From contig JARKPU010000058.1 in the NCBI GenBank assembly GCA_029975055.1, positions 62,001 through 126,000 on the forward strand: DNA of 64,000 nt. The letters run 5' to 3'. The position numbers and the translations under genes are program-made. Under the pieces are notes generated by a model that was given only the letters and a program-made list of their open reading frames with translations, did no database searches and had not been told where the DNA came from. Origin of the DNA: Anaerolinea sp. (GTDB taxonomy: Bacteria > Chloroflexota > Anaerolineae > Anaerolineales > Anaerolineaceae). Position 1 is the stretch's first letter. Each line of letters begins with the position of its first letter. This document shows positions 1 to 7,903 of this stretch, piece after piece.

Positions 1-2
1 TC

Positions 3-641
3 AAAGGCTCGCTGCGCCGCCTGGGGGTGCCGCAAGTGGCCCTCTACCAGGTGCACATGCCGCTGCCGCCCGTCAACATCGAAACCTGGATGGAAGGCAT
101 GGCCGAGGCGGTCCACGCCGGGCTGACGCTTGCCGTGGGTGTATCGAATTATGATACGGCCCAGACGCGCCGCGCGCACGAGCGCCTGATGCGCGAAGGG
201 CTGCGGTTGGCTTCGAACCAGGTGGAATATAACCTGCTGAACCGCAAGATCGAGAAAGATGGGCTGCTCAAAGCCTGCCAGGAGCTGGGCGTGCGGGTGA
301 TCGCCTACAGCCCGCTGCAGCAGGGCGTGCTGACCGGCAAATATGGCCCTGAGAACCCCCCGCCTGGCATTCGCGGCGGGCAGTACAACCGCCGTTACCT
401 GGAAAAGATCGAGCCGCTGCTCACGCTGATGAAACACATCGGCTCGGACCACGCCGGGAAGACCCCCGCCCAGGTGGCGCTCAATTGGGTGATCTGCAAA
501 GGGGCCATCCCTATCCCGGGCGTGAAGACTCTCAGCCAGGCCGAGCAAGACGCCGGCGCGCTCAACTGGCGCCTGAGCGAAGAAGAGGTGCTCCGGCTGG
601 ATGAGGTCAGTGACCAGGTGGAAAAGGAACTCTCGAAATAG
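3..641 (+). CDS. Aldo/keto reductase, C-terminal part (5' end cut by window edge)
   Basis: This is the last 212 residues of an NAD(P)H-dependent aldo/keto reductase, a TIM-barrel enzyme that reduces carbonyls to alcohols. The reading frame is already open at the window edge, so the N-terminus with the catalytic Asp/Tyr is missing. Visible family landmarks are ALYQVHMP (strand 4 with the active-site His), SNQVEYNLLNR, IAYSPLQQGVLTGKYG, and the cofactor-binding C-terminal block PIPGVKTLSQAEQ followed by LNWRLSEEEVLRLDEV. The substrate cannot be told from this fragment. A promoter-like sequence for the next gene follows within 35 bp of the stop codon. Confidence 0.9.
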   Translation, partial: KGSLRRLGVPQVALYQVHMPLPPVNIETWMEGMAEAVHAGLTLAVGVSNYDTAQTRRAHERLMREGLRLASNQVEYNLLNRKIEKDGLLKACQELGVRVIAYSPLQQGVLTGKYGPENPPPGIRGGQYNRRYLEKIEPLLTLMKHIGSDHAGKTPAQVALNWVICKGAIPIPGVKTLSQAEQDAGALNWRLSEEEVLRLDEVSDQVEKELSK

Positions 642-674
642 GCTCATCCAGCCGGTGTTGAGCCGGTTTTCGCT

Positions 675-680
675 TATAAT
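675..680 (+). promoter_or_regulatory. -10 box for the 689 gene, probable leaderless start
   Basis: A perfect TATAAT ends 8 nt before the ATG at 689. Transcription would then begin at or next to the start codon, leaving no room for a ribosome binding site. No convincing -35 box is visible at the ideal distance. Confidence 0.6.
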
Positions 681-688
681 CGGTGCCT

Positions 689-1252
689 ATGAATGACAAA
701 CAAATCCGCTATTTTCCTTTTCATGCCATCAACGAGTTCATGAATGACGATTACCGGCTCAAGGTAATCCAGCAGGTGCTGCGCGATGTGGAAAAGCTTC
801 CCGGCGAGCGCCGTGGGCGGATCAACGCCCTGGTGCGCAAGTACGTCAGCCTGCCCGGGTTCCGCAACAGCGCGGCTGCGCCGCTGCCCATGCGTGTGAA
901 AGGCGCGGTCAGCGCCTTTAGCCGCTACCCCGATTTCGCCGCCCAGGTGCTGCAAGGATGGTCGGAATTGAAGGCCGGTCTGCGGGCGCAGGTGTTCGAG
1001 ATGCTCAAATCGCGCAACTGGGCCGACCTGCTGCCCCCCGAGGCCGACCGCAGCAAGCTGCCGGGCTTCATGACACAATGGCCGAAGAGCGAGACGTATG
1101 ACGTTCTCGACCAGACCTACGCCGAGTTGTTCCCCGGCGAGGAAGTGGATAACGATGACGTGCGGTTGATGTCGGTCTGGCTGGTGAATCGCCTGCCGTA
1201 TGAGCTGTTCGATGAAGAAGGTGAACAGGCGGAGGGCGAACCGGAACAGTAG
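689..1252 (+). CDS. Conserved-looking hypothetical protein, 187 aa
   Basis: I do not recognise this family. The protein is soluble, with no signal peptide or membrane segment, and looks mainly alpha-helical. It starts MNDKQIRYFPFHAINEFM and ends in a very acidic tail (DEEGEQAEGEPEQ). Codon use matches the neighbours and the frame is clean, so it is likely a real gene. I chose ATG 689 rather than GTG 683 because TATAAT at 675-680 places the transcription start at about 687-689, which would exclude the GTG. The gene is monocistronic. It converges on scpA across a shared terminator at 1288-1317. Confidence 0.75.
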   Translation: MNDKQIRYFPFHAINEFMNDDYRLKVIQQVLRDVEKLPGERRGRINALVRKYVSLPGFRNSAAAPLPMRVKGAVSAFSRYPDFAAQVLQGWSELKAGLRAQVFEMLKSRNWADLLPPEADRSKLPGFMTQWPKSETYDVLDQTYAELFPGEEVDNDDVRLMSVWLVNRLPYELFDEEGEQAEGEPEQ

Positions 1253-1287
1253 GGGCCGGGAGGCCGTCTGCGCTATACAGGAATTTG

Positions 1288-1317
1288 AAAAAGCCGCCCA
1301 CGGCGTTGGGCGGCTTT
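1288..1317. terminator. Bidirectional intrinsic terminator
   Basis: A 10-11 bp GC-rich stem (AAGCCGCCCA paired with TGGGCGGCTT) is flanked by A and T runs on both sides. It lies between the converging 689 gene and scpA, and the scpA stop codon directly abuts it. Confidence 0.85.
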
Positions 1318-2109
1318 TCAGTCGATGAACTCGGTTTCCACTTCTGTCTCGGCCTCGCTCAGGTCGGCGGTTGATTCGATCTCGATGTCGCCGAACAGGC
1401 TGGCCTGGGTGGCGGTCACCACGCGGCGTTTGACCAGCTCCAGCATGGCGATGAAGGTGACGATCAATTCCACCCGGTCGGTGGGGCTTTGCAGCAAAGC
1501 GCGGAAAGTGGTCTGCCCGATGCGGCGAAGGGAATCGAGGATGGCGTGGATCTTCTCGCGGATGGTGATGCGCGGCCGTGTGACCACCTTGCTCAAAGCA
1601 GGCAGGTCGGGCTGGCTGAGGAGGATCGAACGCGCCGCGGCGACCAGGTCGGCGATGGTGACGCCGCTCAGGTCGAGGCGCGGTTCCACCTTGAAGGCGG
1701 GCGGGGCCACGCGCAGGTACGTGCGCATGCCGCGCGCATCGCGCTCCGCCAGGACTCCGGCCAGCTCTTTGAAGCGTTTATAGACCAGCAGCTGGCGGGC
1801 CAGGGCCTCGCCGGGGTCTTCTTCTTCCTGGGCGGGGGCGTCGATGGAAGGGCGGGGCAGCAGCGCGGCAGATTTGATCTGCACAAGCCGGGTGGCGATC
1901 ACCAGGAAGGCCGACACTTCGGCCGGATCGCGGTCTTCCAGGTGCTGCAGGTACGCCAGGTACTGGTCGGTGACTTGCGCGAGGGCGAAGGAGGTGATAT
2001 CCAGCTCGGCGCGCTCGATCAACTCGAGCAGCAGGTCGAGCGGCCCCTCATAGACCGGGGTCTGGATGCGGTAATGTTCGGTCTGGTGACCGGCGATCTG
2101 GAAACTCAC
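1318..2109 (-). CDS. scpA: Segregation and condensation protein A (ScpA kleisin)
   Basis: ScpA is the kleisin subunit that bridges the SMC dimer heads and, with ScpB, condenses and segregates the chromosome. The 263-aa length is normal. The N-terminal signature YEGPLDLLLELIERAELDI lies at about residues 19-37, followed by the kleisin helix region (FLVIATRLVQIKSAALLP). The C-terminal winged-helix region includes LLQSPTDRVELIVTFIAMLEL. The start is GTG 2109, 7 nt behind a TATAAT box, so translation is probably leaderless. The partner smc lies 2 kb away on the other strand. ScpB, often the next gene, is not in the window. Confidence 0.95.
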   Translation of the reverse strand: MSFQIAGHQTEHYRIQTPVYEGPLDLLLELIERAELDITSFALAQVTDQYLAYLQHLEDRDPAEVSAFLVIATRLVQIKSAALLPRPSIDAPAQEEEDPGEALARQLLVYKRFKELAGVLAERDARGMRTYLRVAPPAFKVEPRLDLSGVTIADLVAAARSILLSQPDLPALSKVVTRPRITIREKIHAILDSLRRIGQTTFRALLQSPTDRVELIVTFIAMLELVKRRVVTATQASLFGDIEIESTADLSEAETEVETEFID

Positions 2110-2116
2110 GCCTGAA

Positions 2117-2122
2117 ATTATA
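2117..2122 (-). promoter_or_regulatory. -10 box of scpA
   Basis: TATAAT on the minus strand ends 7 nt before the scpA GTG start, again the spacing of a leaderless transcript. It lies about 30 bp from the divergent moaC -10 box at 2153-2158. Confidence 0.6.
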
Positions 2123-2152
2123 GCAGATGTGCTGAAACTGCGCCGGATGGGT

Positions 2153-2158
2153 TATAAT
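2153..2158 (+). promoter_or_regulatory. -10 box of the moaC-moaDE-rnc-smc operon
   Basis: TATAAT on the plus strand puts the transcription start near 2165. That leaves a leader of about 29 nt containing a Shine-Dalgarno-like GCGAGGA before the moaC GTG. The leader is too short to hold a molybdenum cofactor riboswitch. Confidence 0.6.
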
Positions 2159-2193
2159 TTTTATTTACACACATCTCGCAAAGCGAGGATCTG

Positions 2194-2682
2194 GTGAAGG
2201 AACGACAAGGGCGGCTCACACACATCAATGAAAAGGGCGAAGCGCGCATGGTGGATGTTGGCGCCAAGCCCGATACCGAGCGCACCGCAGTGGCGCGCGG
2301 CGAGGTGCGCTTGCAGCCCGAGACGGTGTCATTGATCCGCGCAGGGTTGATGAAAAAAGGCGATGTTCTGACCGTGGCGCAAATCGCGGGTATTTTGGGG
2401 GCGAAAAAGACCTCCGAATTGATCCCGCTGTGCCACCCAATTGCGCTCAACCATGTTGAGGTGACGCTCGAGCTTGCCGACGACCTGCCGGGGGTGCGCA
2501 TCGAGGCGGCTGCGCGCACGCTGGGCAAAACCGGCGTCGAGATGGAAGCCCTCACGGCCGTGGCCGTGGCGGCGCTGACGGTCTATGACATGGTCAAGGC
2601 CGTCGAAAAGACGGCCCGCATCGAAAATATCCGCCTGGTGGAAAAGCGTGGCGGGTTGAGCGGCGACGTGTTGAATGTCTGA
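2194..2682 (+). CDS. moaC: Cyclic pyranopterin monophosphate synthase MoaC
   Basis: MoaC converts 3',8-cyclo-7,8-dihydro-GTP, the MoaA product, to cyclic pyranopterin monophosphate, the second step of molybdenum cofactor synthesis. The 162-aa length is typical. Family landmarks are MVDVGAKPDTERTAVARG, the active-site block KKTSELIPLCHPIALNHVEV, TGVEMEALTAVAVAALTVYD with its catalytic Asp, and the KSGG-like end block VEKRGGLSGD. The start is GTG 2194, preceded by GCGAGGA. The gene is the first of a tight operon with moaD-moaE. MoaA, MoaB/Mog and MoeA are not in this window. Confidence 0.96.
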   Translation: MKERQGRLTHINEKGEARMVDVGAKPDTERTAVARGEVRLQPETVSLIRAGLMKKGDVLTVAQIAGILGAKKTSELIPLCHPIALNHVEVTLELADDLPGVRIEAAARTLGKTGVEMEALTAVAVAALTVYDMVKAVEKTARIENIRLVEKRGGLSGDVLNV

Positions 2683-2686
2683 CAGG

Positions 2687-3388
2687 ATGAAAGTAAAGCT
2701 GTTGTTCTTCGCATCGCTCAAGGAGCGCGCCGGCGCGCCAGGCGCCGAGATGGACCTGCCGGACGGCGCACGCGTGGCCGACTTGAAAGCCCGCCTCGCC
2801 CAGGTTTACCCGCGCTTGAGCGAAGCGCTGCCGACGCTCATCGTGGCGGTGAACCACCAGTTTGTGTTCGACGGCGACTCCATCCCGGAGGGGGCCGAGG
2901 TGGCGCTCTTCCCACCGGTGAGCGGCGGCGCTGTGGGGCCGACGATTTACCGGGTGACCGAGGACGCGCTCGACCTGGATGACCTTCTCGCGCAGATCAC
3001 CCTGCCTTCCACCGGGGCGGCGTGCATCTTCAGCGGCATGGTGCGCGGCAAAACCGGCCGCGGCGAACCGCACGAGACGGCGGCCCTGGAATATGAAGCC
3101 TATGTGCCGATGGCGGAAGAGAAGATGGCCCAGGTGGCTGCTGAAATCCGCTCACGCTGGCCCTCTGTGGAAGGCATCGCGATCGTCCAGCGCATCGGCA
3201 GGCTGGAAGTGGGCACGCCCACCGTGCTCATCGCCTGCACCGCCGGGCATCGCGACACGGGCGTCTTCGAAGCCGCGCGCTATGGAATCGACCGGTTGAA
3301 GGAAATTGTGCCTGTCTGGAAAAAAGAGATCGGACCGAATGGCGAAATCTGGATCGAGGGGCACTATCAGCCCCAAAAAGGTGATTAA
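2687..3388 (+). CDS. Molybdopterin synthase MoaD-MoaE fusion
   Basis: This single 233-aa chain holds both subunits of molybdopterin synthase, which inserts two sulfurs into cyclic pyranopterin. Residues 1-81 are MoaD (MKVKLLFFASLKERAG to FPPVSGG), a ubiquitin-like sulfur carrier. Residues from about 85 are MoaE (CIFSGMVRGKTGRG, LEYEAYVPMAEEKM, VLIACTAGHRDTGVFEA, VPVWKKE). In separate MoaD the Gly-Gly is the C-terminus that is thiocarboxylated. Here Gly80-Gly81 is internal, so cleavage behind it is expected, as reported for mycobacterial MoaX. ATG 2675 overlaps the moaC stop and is an alternative start; ATG 2687 gives the usual MoaD N-terminus. Confidence 0.93.
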   Translation: MKVKLLFFASLKERAGAPGAEMDLPDGARVADLKARLAQVYPRLSEALPTLIVAVNHQFVFDGDSIPEGAEVALFPPVSGGAVGPTIYRVTEDALDLDDLLAQITLPSTGAACIFSGMVRGKTGRGEPHETAALEYEAYVPMAEEKMAQVAAEIRSRWPSVEGIAIVQRIGRLEVGTPTVLIACTAGHRDTGVFEAARYGIDRLKEIVPVWKKEIGPNGEIWIEGHYQPQKGD

Positions 3389-3420
3389 GTACTTTACCCG
3401 CATCTTAAACAAAGGAACTG

Positions 3421-3489
3421 ATGGGACGCAAGCCGCCGGGGCCGCCCCGGGCGCATCCGGAAACAAGCCGGGCGGCTCGCGCCCCCTGA
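3421..3489 (+). CDS. Possible 22-codon proline-rich leader peptide before rnc
   Basis: A small open frame (ATG 3421, TGA 3487-3489) is preceded by AAAGGA four bases before its start codon. It encodes MGRKPPGPPRAHPETSR and six more residues. It ends 17 nt before the rnc start. PPG and PPR are motifs that stall ribosomes unless EF-P acts. The DNA is very GC-rich and could instead simply form RNA structure, so coding is unproven. Confidence 0.25.
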   Translation: MGRKPPGPPRAHPETSRAARAP

Positions 3490-3506
3490 GTTCACGGGAG
3501 GGTTCG

Positions 3507-4217
3507 ATGGACCTGCACGGGAACCAGGTTGAACTGCCGCACGAGTTCGCGGCGCGGCTGGGGTTGAAGTTCAACAACCTGTTGCTGCTTGGGCGCGCGC
3601 TGACGCACCGTTCGTACCTGAACGAACACAGCGAAGCGCTGGAAGATAACGAACGGCTCGAATTCCTGGGCGACGCGGTGCTTGATTTCGTGGTGGGGGC
3701 CTGGCTGTATAACCGCTACCCTGAAATGCCCGAAGGCGACCTGACGCGCATGCGTTCGATGCTGGTCTATACCGAGCAGCTGGCCGAATTTGGCCGGCAG
3801 ATCAACCTCGGATGGGCCATGCGCCTGGGCAAGGGAGAAGCGCAGGCCGGTGGGCGAGACCGCTCGGCGCTGGTGTGCGACGCGTTCGAGGCGGTGATTG
3901 GGGCGATCTACCTCGACCAGGGCATCGAAGCCGTGAAGAGCTTTATCTCGCCAATGTTAGAGGCGGCCTCTGAGGCCATCCTGGCGAGCCACACCATCGA
4001 GGACCCGAAGAGCCTGTTCCAGGAATGGGCGCAGTCGCAGGGTTTTCAGGCCCCGCATTACATCACTCGCAGCACCACCGGCCCCGATCATTCCAAGGTG
4101 TTCGAAGTGGATGTGATCGTCAACGACGAAGTTTACGGAACCGGCAGCGGCCACAGCAAACAGGCGGCAGCCAAGGCGGCCGCGCGCGCCGCGCTCGAAC
4201 GATTAGGATTGGCCTGA
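3507..4217 (+). CDS. rnc: Ribonuclease III
   Basis: RNase III cleaves double-stranded RNA in rRNA precursors and structured mRNAs. The 236-aa protein has the catalytic domain at about residues 1-155, with the signature ERLEFLGDAVLDFV (metal-binding E and D) and the second acidic cluster CDAFEAVIGAIYLDQG. The C-terminal double-stranded-RNA-binding domain (DPKSLFQEWAQSQG, GTGSGHSKQAAAKAAARAAL) fills about residues 160-236. Start ATG 3507 has a strong GGGAGGG four bases upstream. The frame is open further 5', but the N-terminus chosen here matches family length. It lies between moaDE and smc, 9 bp before smc; rnc-smc adjacency is common in bacteria. Confidence 0.96.
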   Translation: MDLHGNQVELPHEFAARLGLKFNNLLLLGRALTHRSYLNEHSEALEDNERLEFLGDAVLDFVVGAWLYNRYPEMPEGDLTRMRSMLVYTEQLAEFGRQINLGWAMRLGKGEAQAGGRDRSALVCDAFEAVIGAIYLDQGIEAVKSFISPMLEAASEAILASHTIEDPKSLFQEWAQSQGFQAPHYITRSTTGPDHSKVFEVDVIVNDEVYGTGSGHSKQAAAKAAARAALERLGLA

Positions 4218-4226
4218 GTCCAGCCT

Positions 4227-7200
4227 ATGCCTCTGTTAAAAAGCCTCGAATTACACGGATACAAGACCTTCGCCAGCCGGATTAACTTCGAGTTCCCCGG
4301 CGCGGTGACGGCCATCGTCGGGCCGAACGGCTCGGGAAAATCGAACATTGCCGACGCCCTGCGCTGGGTGCTTGGCGAGCAGTCCTACAGCCTGCTGCGC
4401 GGGCGCAAGACAGAGGATATGATCTTCTCCGGTTCCGAGCTGCGCCCGCGGGCCGGGATGGCCTCGGCGACCATCACCTTTGACAACGAATCCGGCTGGC
4501 TGCCGATCGATTACAGCGAGGTGTCGATCACCCGGCGGGCCTACCGCGACGGAACCAACGAATACCTGCTCAACGGGCAGCGTGTGCGCTTGAAGGAAAT
4601 CTCCGAGCTGCTGGCGCAGTCGGGGCTGGCCGAGCGCACTTATACGATCATCGGGCAGGGGTTGGTGGATGCCGCGTTGTCGCTCAAGCCGGAGGAGCGG
4701 CGGCGGTTTTTCGAGGAGGCTGCCGGGATTGGCCTGTACCGCGCCCGGCGCGAGGAATCGCTCAACCGCCTGGAGACAACCCGCCGCAACCTGGAGCGCG
4801 TGCTCGATATCCTCAGCGAGCTGGAGCCGCGCATGCGCAGCCTGGAGCGCCAGGCGAAGAGAGCCATGGAGTACGAGCAGGTCCGCGCCGACTTGCGGGT
4901 GCTGCTGCGCGAGTGGTACGGCTACCATTGGAACCAGACCCAGGCGCAGCTTGTCCACGCGCGCGAGGTGGCCCGCGTGCAGGAAGAGCGGCTGGCCCAG
5001 GCGCGCGAGCGGCAGGAAGCGGTGGAGGCGGAGCTCAACCAGGCCCGCGTGCGTCTGCAAGATCTGCGCGGCGAATTGAACGACTGGCACAACCAGTCGG
5101 CCGGGCTGCATACCCAGCGCGAGCAGGTGAGCCGGGCGCTGGCGGTGATGGACGAGCGCAGGCGTTCGCTGGTGGGGCAGGAGCAGAGCGCGCTGAGCGA
5201 CCTGGCGCGCCTCGAAGAGGAACAAAAGGCGCGCGAAGAGCGCCTGGCCGAATTGCAGGAGGAGCGCAAGCGCCTGCAAGCTGAGTTGAAAGAGGCCAGC
5301 GAGCGGGCGGCGCAGGCGCGCGGCGCGCTGGAAAAGCGCCAGGCCGAGCGTGCGCAGCTCGACGCCAGGCTGCGCGATGCCCGGCGGGCCCTGGTCAATG
5401 CCGAGACGCGCCAGGTGCAGCTCAAGGCGCGGGCCGATGAGCTTGGAAACCGGCTCGAATCGCTGCGAGCCAGCCGGCGCGGTCTGGAGCAATCGGCCGC
5501 GAAGGACAGCGAAGAGCTTGCCCGCGCGCAGGCCCGGCTGGAGCAGTGGGTGAAGAACCGCGAGCAGGCCGAGGCTGCGCTTCAGGAAGCCGAGGAAAAT
5601 CTACGGGCGCTGCGCCAGGCTGTGGCCGGTTTGGAAGACGAACGCCGGCAATTGCTGGAAGCACGGGCGCGGCTGGAGGCCGAACGCAGCCGCACGGCAG
5701 CTCAGGCGGATGTGCTGGAGCAGGCCGAACGTTCGCTCACCGGGCTGGCGACCGGGGCGCGTTACCTGCTCCAGGAGGCGCGCCAGGGCCGCTTGAAGGG
5801 CGGCTACCGGGCGCTGAGCAGCGCGCTGGTGGTTCCCGGCGAGTTGGAAACCGCCATCGCCGCCGCGCTGGGCGAATACCTCGACAGCGTGGTGCTCGAA
5901 CCGGGAGCCGACCTGGAGGATGCGCTGCAATCGCTGGGCAAAGGCGAGCAGGGCCGGGCGGTGCTGCTTCCGCTCGAAGGCGCCCGCGAGCAAAGCCTGC
6001 TGCAAGCCGCCGCTGAGGAGGGCTGCCTGGGTGTGGCCGCCGATCTGGTGAGATCGGCCCCGGAACTGCAACCGGCCGTGCGCCTGCTGCTCGGGCAGGT
6101 GCTGGTGGCGCGCGACCGGCCCACGGCCCGCCGCCTGGCCCGCTCGGTGCCATCTGCGGCGCGGGTGGTGACCCTGCAGGGCGAGGTCTTCCTGGGCAAC
6201 GGTGCGGTCGTCGCCGGGAAAGAAAGCAAATCCTCCAGCCTGATCGGCCGGACCAGGCGCATCCAGGAATTGCGCCAGGCATTGGATGAGGCTTCGGCGC
6301 GGCTGGCGGAGGCTCAGGGAGCGCTCAAGGGGCTGGAAGAGAACCTTTCGGGCCGGCGCGCTGCTGAGAAAGAACTGGAGAACCTGGTGAGGCAGGCCCA
6401 GGGCAGCCTGAGCAAAGCCAACCAGGGTTACCAGCAGGCCGCACTGGAAAGCGAACAGGCGCGCCAGAGAAAGGAATACCAATCCAGGCAGCTTGCCGGG
6501 CTGGATGCGCAGCTGCAGAAGACAGAAGCCGAGATTCAACAGGCCGAGAAAGACTTGCAAGAGGCGGCGGCGCAGGCGAAAAAGCTTGGCGAACAGGTGC
6601 GCGAATTTGGCCGGAGTTTATCGAGTTTGCCGCTCGAGGAGCTTCAGGCGGAGATGAATCATTGGAGCACGCGCCAGGCAGTCCTCGAGCGTGCGCTGCG
6701 CGAAGCCGACCGGCGCCTTCAGGAGCAATCGGAAGCGCTGCAGGCCGGACGCAGGCAGATAGAGACGCTTCAGCAGCGCATCGCTGAGGCGAGAGCCGGG
6801 CTGGAAAAGCTGGAAACCGAGCGCGCCGACGCACTCGCCGAGGAGGAGCGGTTAAAGGGCCGGATCGATGTTTTGCAGGCGCAGATCGACCCCGCCGAAG
6901 AGCGGTTGAAGGCGATGGAAGATGAATTTGCCCGCGCGCAGGATAACCTGACCACCGCGCAGCAGGCCGTGACCGCCGCCGAACGCCACGCCACCCAGGC
7001 GCAGCTCGAGCTGGGCCGCTGCCGCGATGGGCTCGATTCGCTGCGCCGGAAGGTGGAAGAGGATTTCGGTTTGGTGGCCTTCGAATACACCAGCGATGTC
7101 GCCGGGCCCACCCCCCTGCCCCTGGAAGGCATGGTGGAGCAATTGCCCAACGTGGTGGAATTGCCGCCCGACCTCTCCGACAATATTGCCCGCCAGCGTG

Positions 7201-7832
7201 CCTTGCTCAGGCGCATGGGACCGATCAACCCTGAAGTGCAAACCGAATACCGTTCGGTGAAGGAGCGCTTCGACTTCCTCACCGCCCAGGTGGCAGACCT
7301 GCGCAAGGCCGACAACGACTTGCGTGAGGTGATCGCCGAGCTGGACGAGTTGATGAAGCGCGAATTCCGCAAGACCTTCGACGCCGTGGCGCACGAATTC
7401 CACGGGCTTTTCACGCGCCTGTTTGGCGGCGGCTCGGCGAGGCTGATTCTGAGCGACGCCGACTCTACGGCCGATATGGGCATCGATATCGAGGCGCGCC
7501 TGCCTGGCCGCCGCGACCAGGGCCTCTCGCTGCTTTCGGGCGGCGAGCGCAGCCTGACGGCCGTGGCGTTGATCTTCTCGCTGCTTAAAGTCTCGCCCAC
7601 GCCTTTCTGCGTGATGGACGAAGTGGATGCAATGCTCGATGAAGCCAACGTGGGGCGCTTCCGCGACCTGCTCCTGGAGCTTGCCCAAAACACGCAGTTC
7701 GTGCTGGTGACGCATAACCGCAACACCGTCCAGGCTGCCGATGTAATCTATGGCGTGACGATGGGCCACGATTCGGCCAGCCAGGTCATCAGCTTGCGGT
7801 TGGACGAGTTGAGCGAAGAGATGGTGAAGTAA
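4227..7832 (+). CDS. smc: Chromosome segregation ATPase SMC
   Basis: SMC is the large ATPase of the condensin complex and works with ScpA, which is also in this window. The 1201-aa chain shows the N-terminal Walker A GPNGSGKSNIADALRWVLGE and a long heptad-rich coiled coil. The hinge lies at about residues 510-670 (LKGGYRALSSALVVPGELE, AALGEYLDSVVLE) and is followed by the returning coil. The C-terminal ATPase half has signature LLSGGERSLTAVALIF, Walker B PFCVMDEVDAMLDEANV and the H-loop VLVTHNR. The coil is very rich in Ala, Glu, Arg and Gln, giving GC-biased codons and long spurious antisense frames. It is the last gene of the moaC operon. Confidence 0.97.
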   Translation: MPLLKSLELHGYKTFASRINFEFPGAVTAIVGPNGSGKSNIADALRWVLGEQSYSLLRGRKTEDMIFSGSELRPRAGMASATITFDNESGWLPIDYSEVSITRRAYRDGTNEYLLNGQRVRLKEISELLAQSGLAERTYTIIGQGLVDAALSLKPEERRRFFEEAAGIGLYRARREESLNRLETTRRNLERVLDILSELEPRMRSLERQAKRAMEYEQVRADLRVLLREWYGYHWNQTQAQLVHAREVARVQEERLAQARERQEAVEAELNQARVRLQDLRGELNDWHNQSAGLHTQREQVSRALAVMDERRRSLVGQEQSALSDLARLEEEQKAREERLAELQEERKRLQAELKEASERAAQARGALEKRQAERAQLDARLRDARRALVNAETRQVQLKARADELGNRLESLRASRRGLEQSAAKDSEELARAQARLEQWVKNREQAEAALQEAEENLRALRQAVAGLEDERRQLLEARARLEAERSRTAAQADVLEQAERSLTGLATGARYLLQEARQGRLKGGYRALSSALVVPGELETAIAAALGEYLDSVVLEPGADLEDALQSLGKGEQGRAVLLPLEGAREQSLLQAAAEEGCLGVAADLVRSAPELQPAVRLLLGQVLVARDRPTARRLARSVPSAARVVTLQGEVFLGNGAVVAGKESKSSSLIGRTRRIQELRQALDEASARLAEAQGALKGLEENLSGRRAAEKELENLVRQAQGSLSKANQGYQQAALESEQARQRKEYQSRQLAGLDAQLQKTEAEIQQAEKDLQEAAAQAKKLGEQVREFGRSLSSLPLEELQAEMNHWSTRQAVLERALREADRRLQEQSEALQAGRRQIETLQQRIAEARAGLEKLETERADALAEEERLKGRIDVLQAQIDPAEERLKAMEDEFARAQDNLTTAQQAVTAAERHATQAQLELGRCRDGLDSLRRKVEEDFGLVAFEYTSDVAGPTPLPLEGMVEQLPNVVELPPDLSDNIARQRALLRRMGPINPEVQTEYRSVKERFDFLTAQVADLRKADNDLREVIAELDELMKREFRKTFDAVAHEFHGLFTRLFGGGSARLILSDADSTADMGIDIEARLPGRRDQGLSLLSGGERSLTAVALIFSLLKVSPTPFCVMDEVDAMLDEANVGRFRDLLLELAQNTQFVLVTHNRNTVQAADVIYGVTMGHDSASQVISLRLDELSEEMVK

Positions 7833-7844
7833 ACCGAGAAGCCA

Positions 7845-7883
7845 AACCAAAAAGAGCAGGCCGGCAGCCTGCTCTTTTTGGTT
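7845..7883. terminator. Bidirectional intrinsic terminator
   Basis: A stem pairing CCAAAAAGAGCAGGC with GCCTGCTCTTTTTGG around a 5-nt loop separates the converging smc and peptidyl-prolyl isomerase genes. Confidence 0.88.
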
Positions 7884-7903
7884 CAAAACGGAGCGCAGAA
7901 GGC

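Noticed and set aside
2159..2193. Molybdenum cofactor riboswitch before moaC
   Set aside because: The leader behind the -10 box is only about 29 nt, far too short for that riboswitch.
4251..5492. Long antisense frames inside smc and mfd
   Set aside because: They mirror Ala/Glu/Arg/Gln-rich codons of the coiled coil and other GC-rich stretches and have no start signals or recognisable domains.
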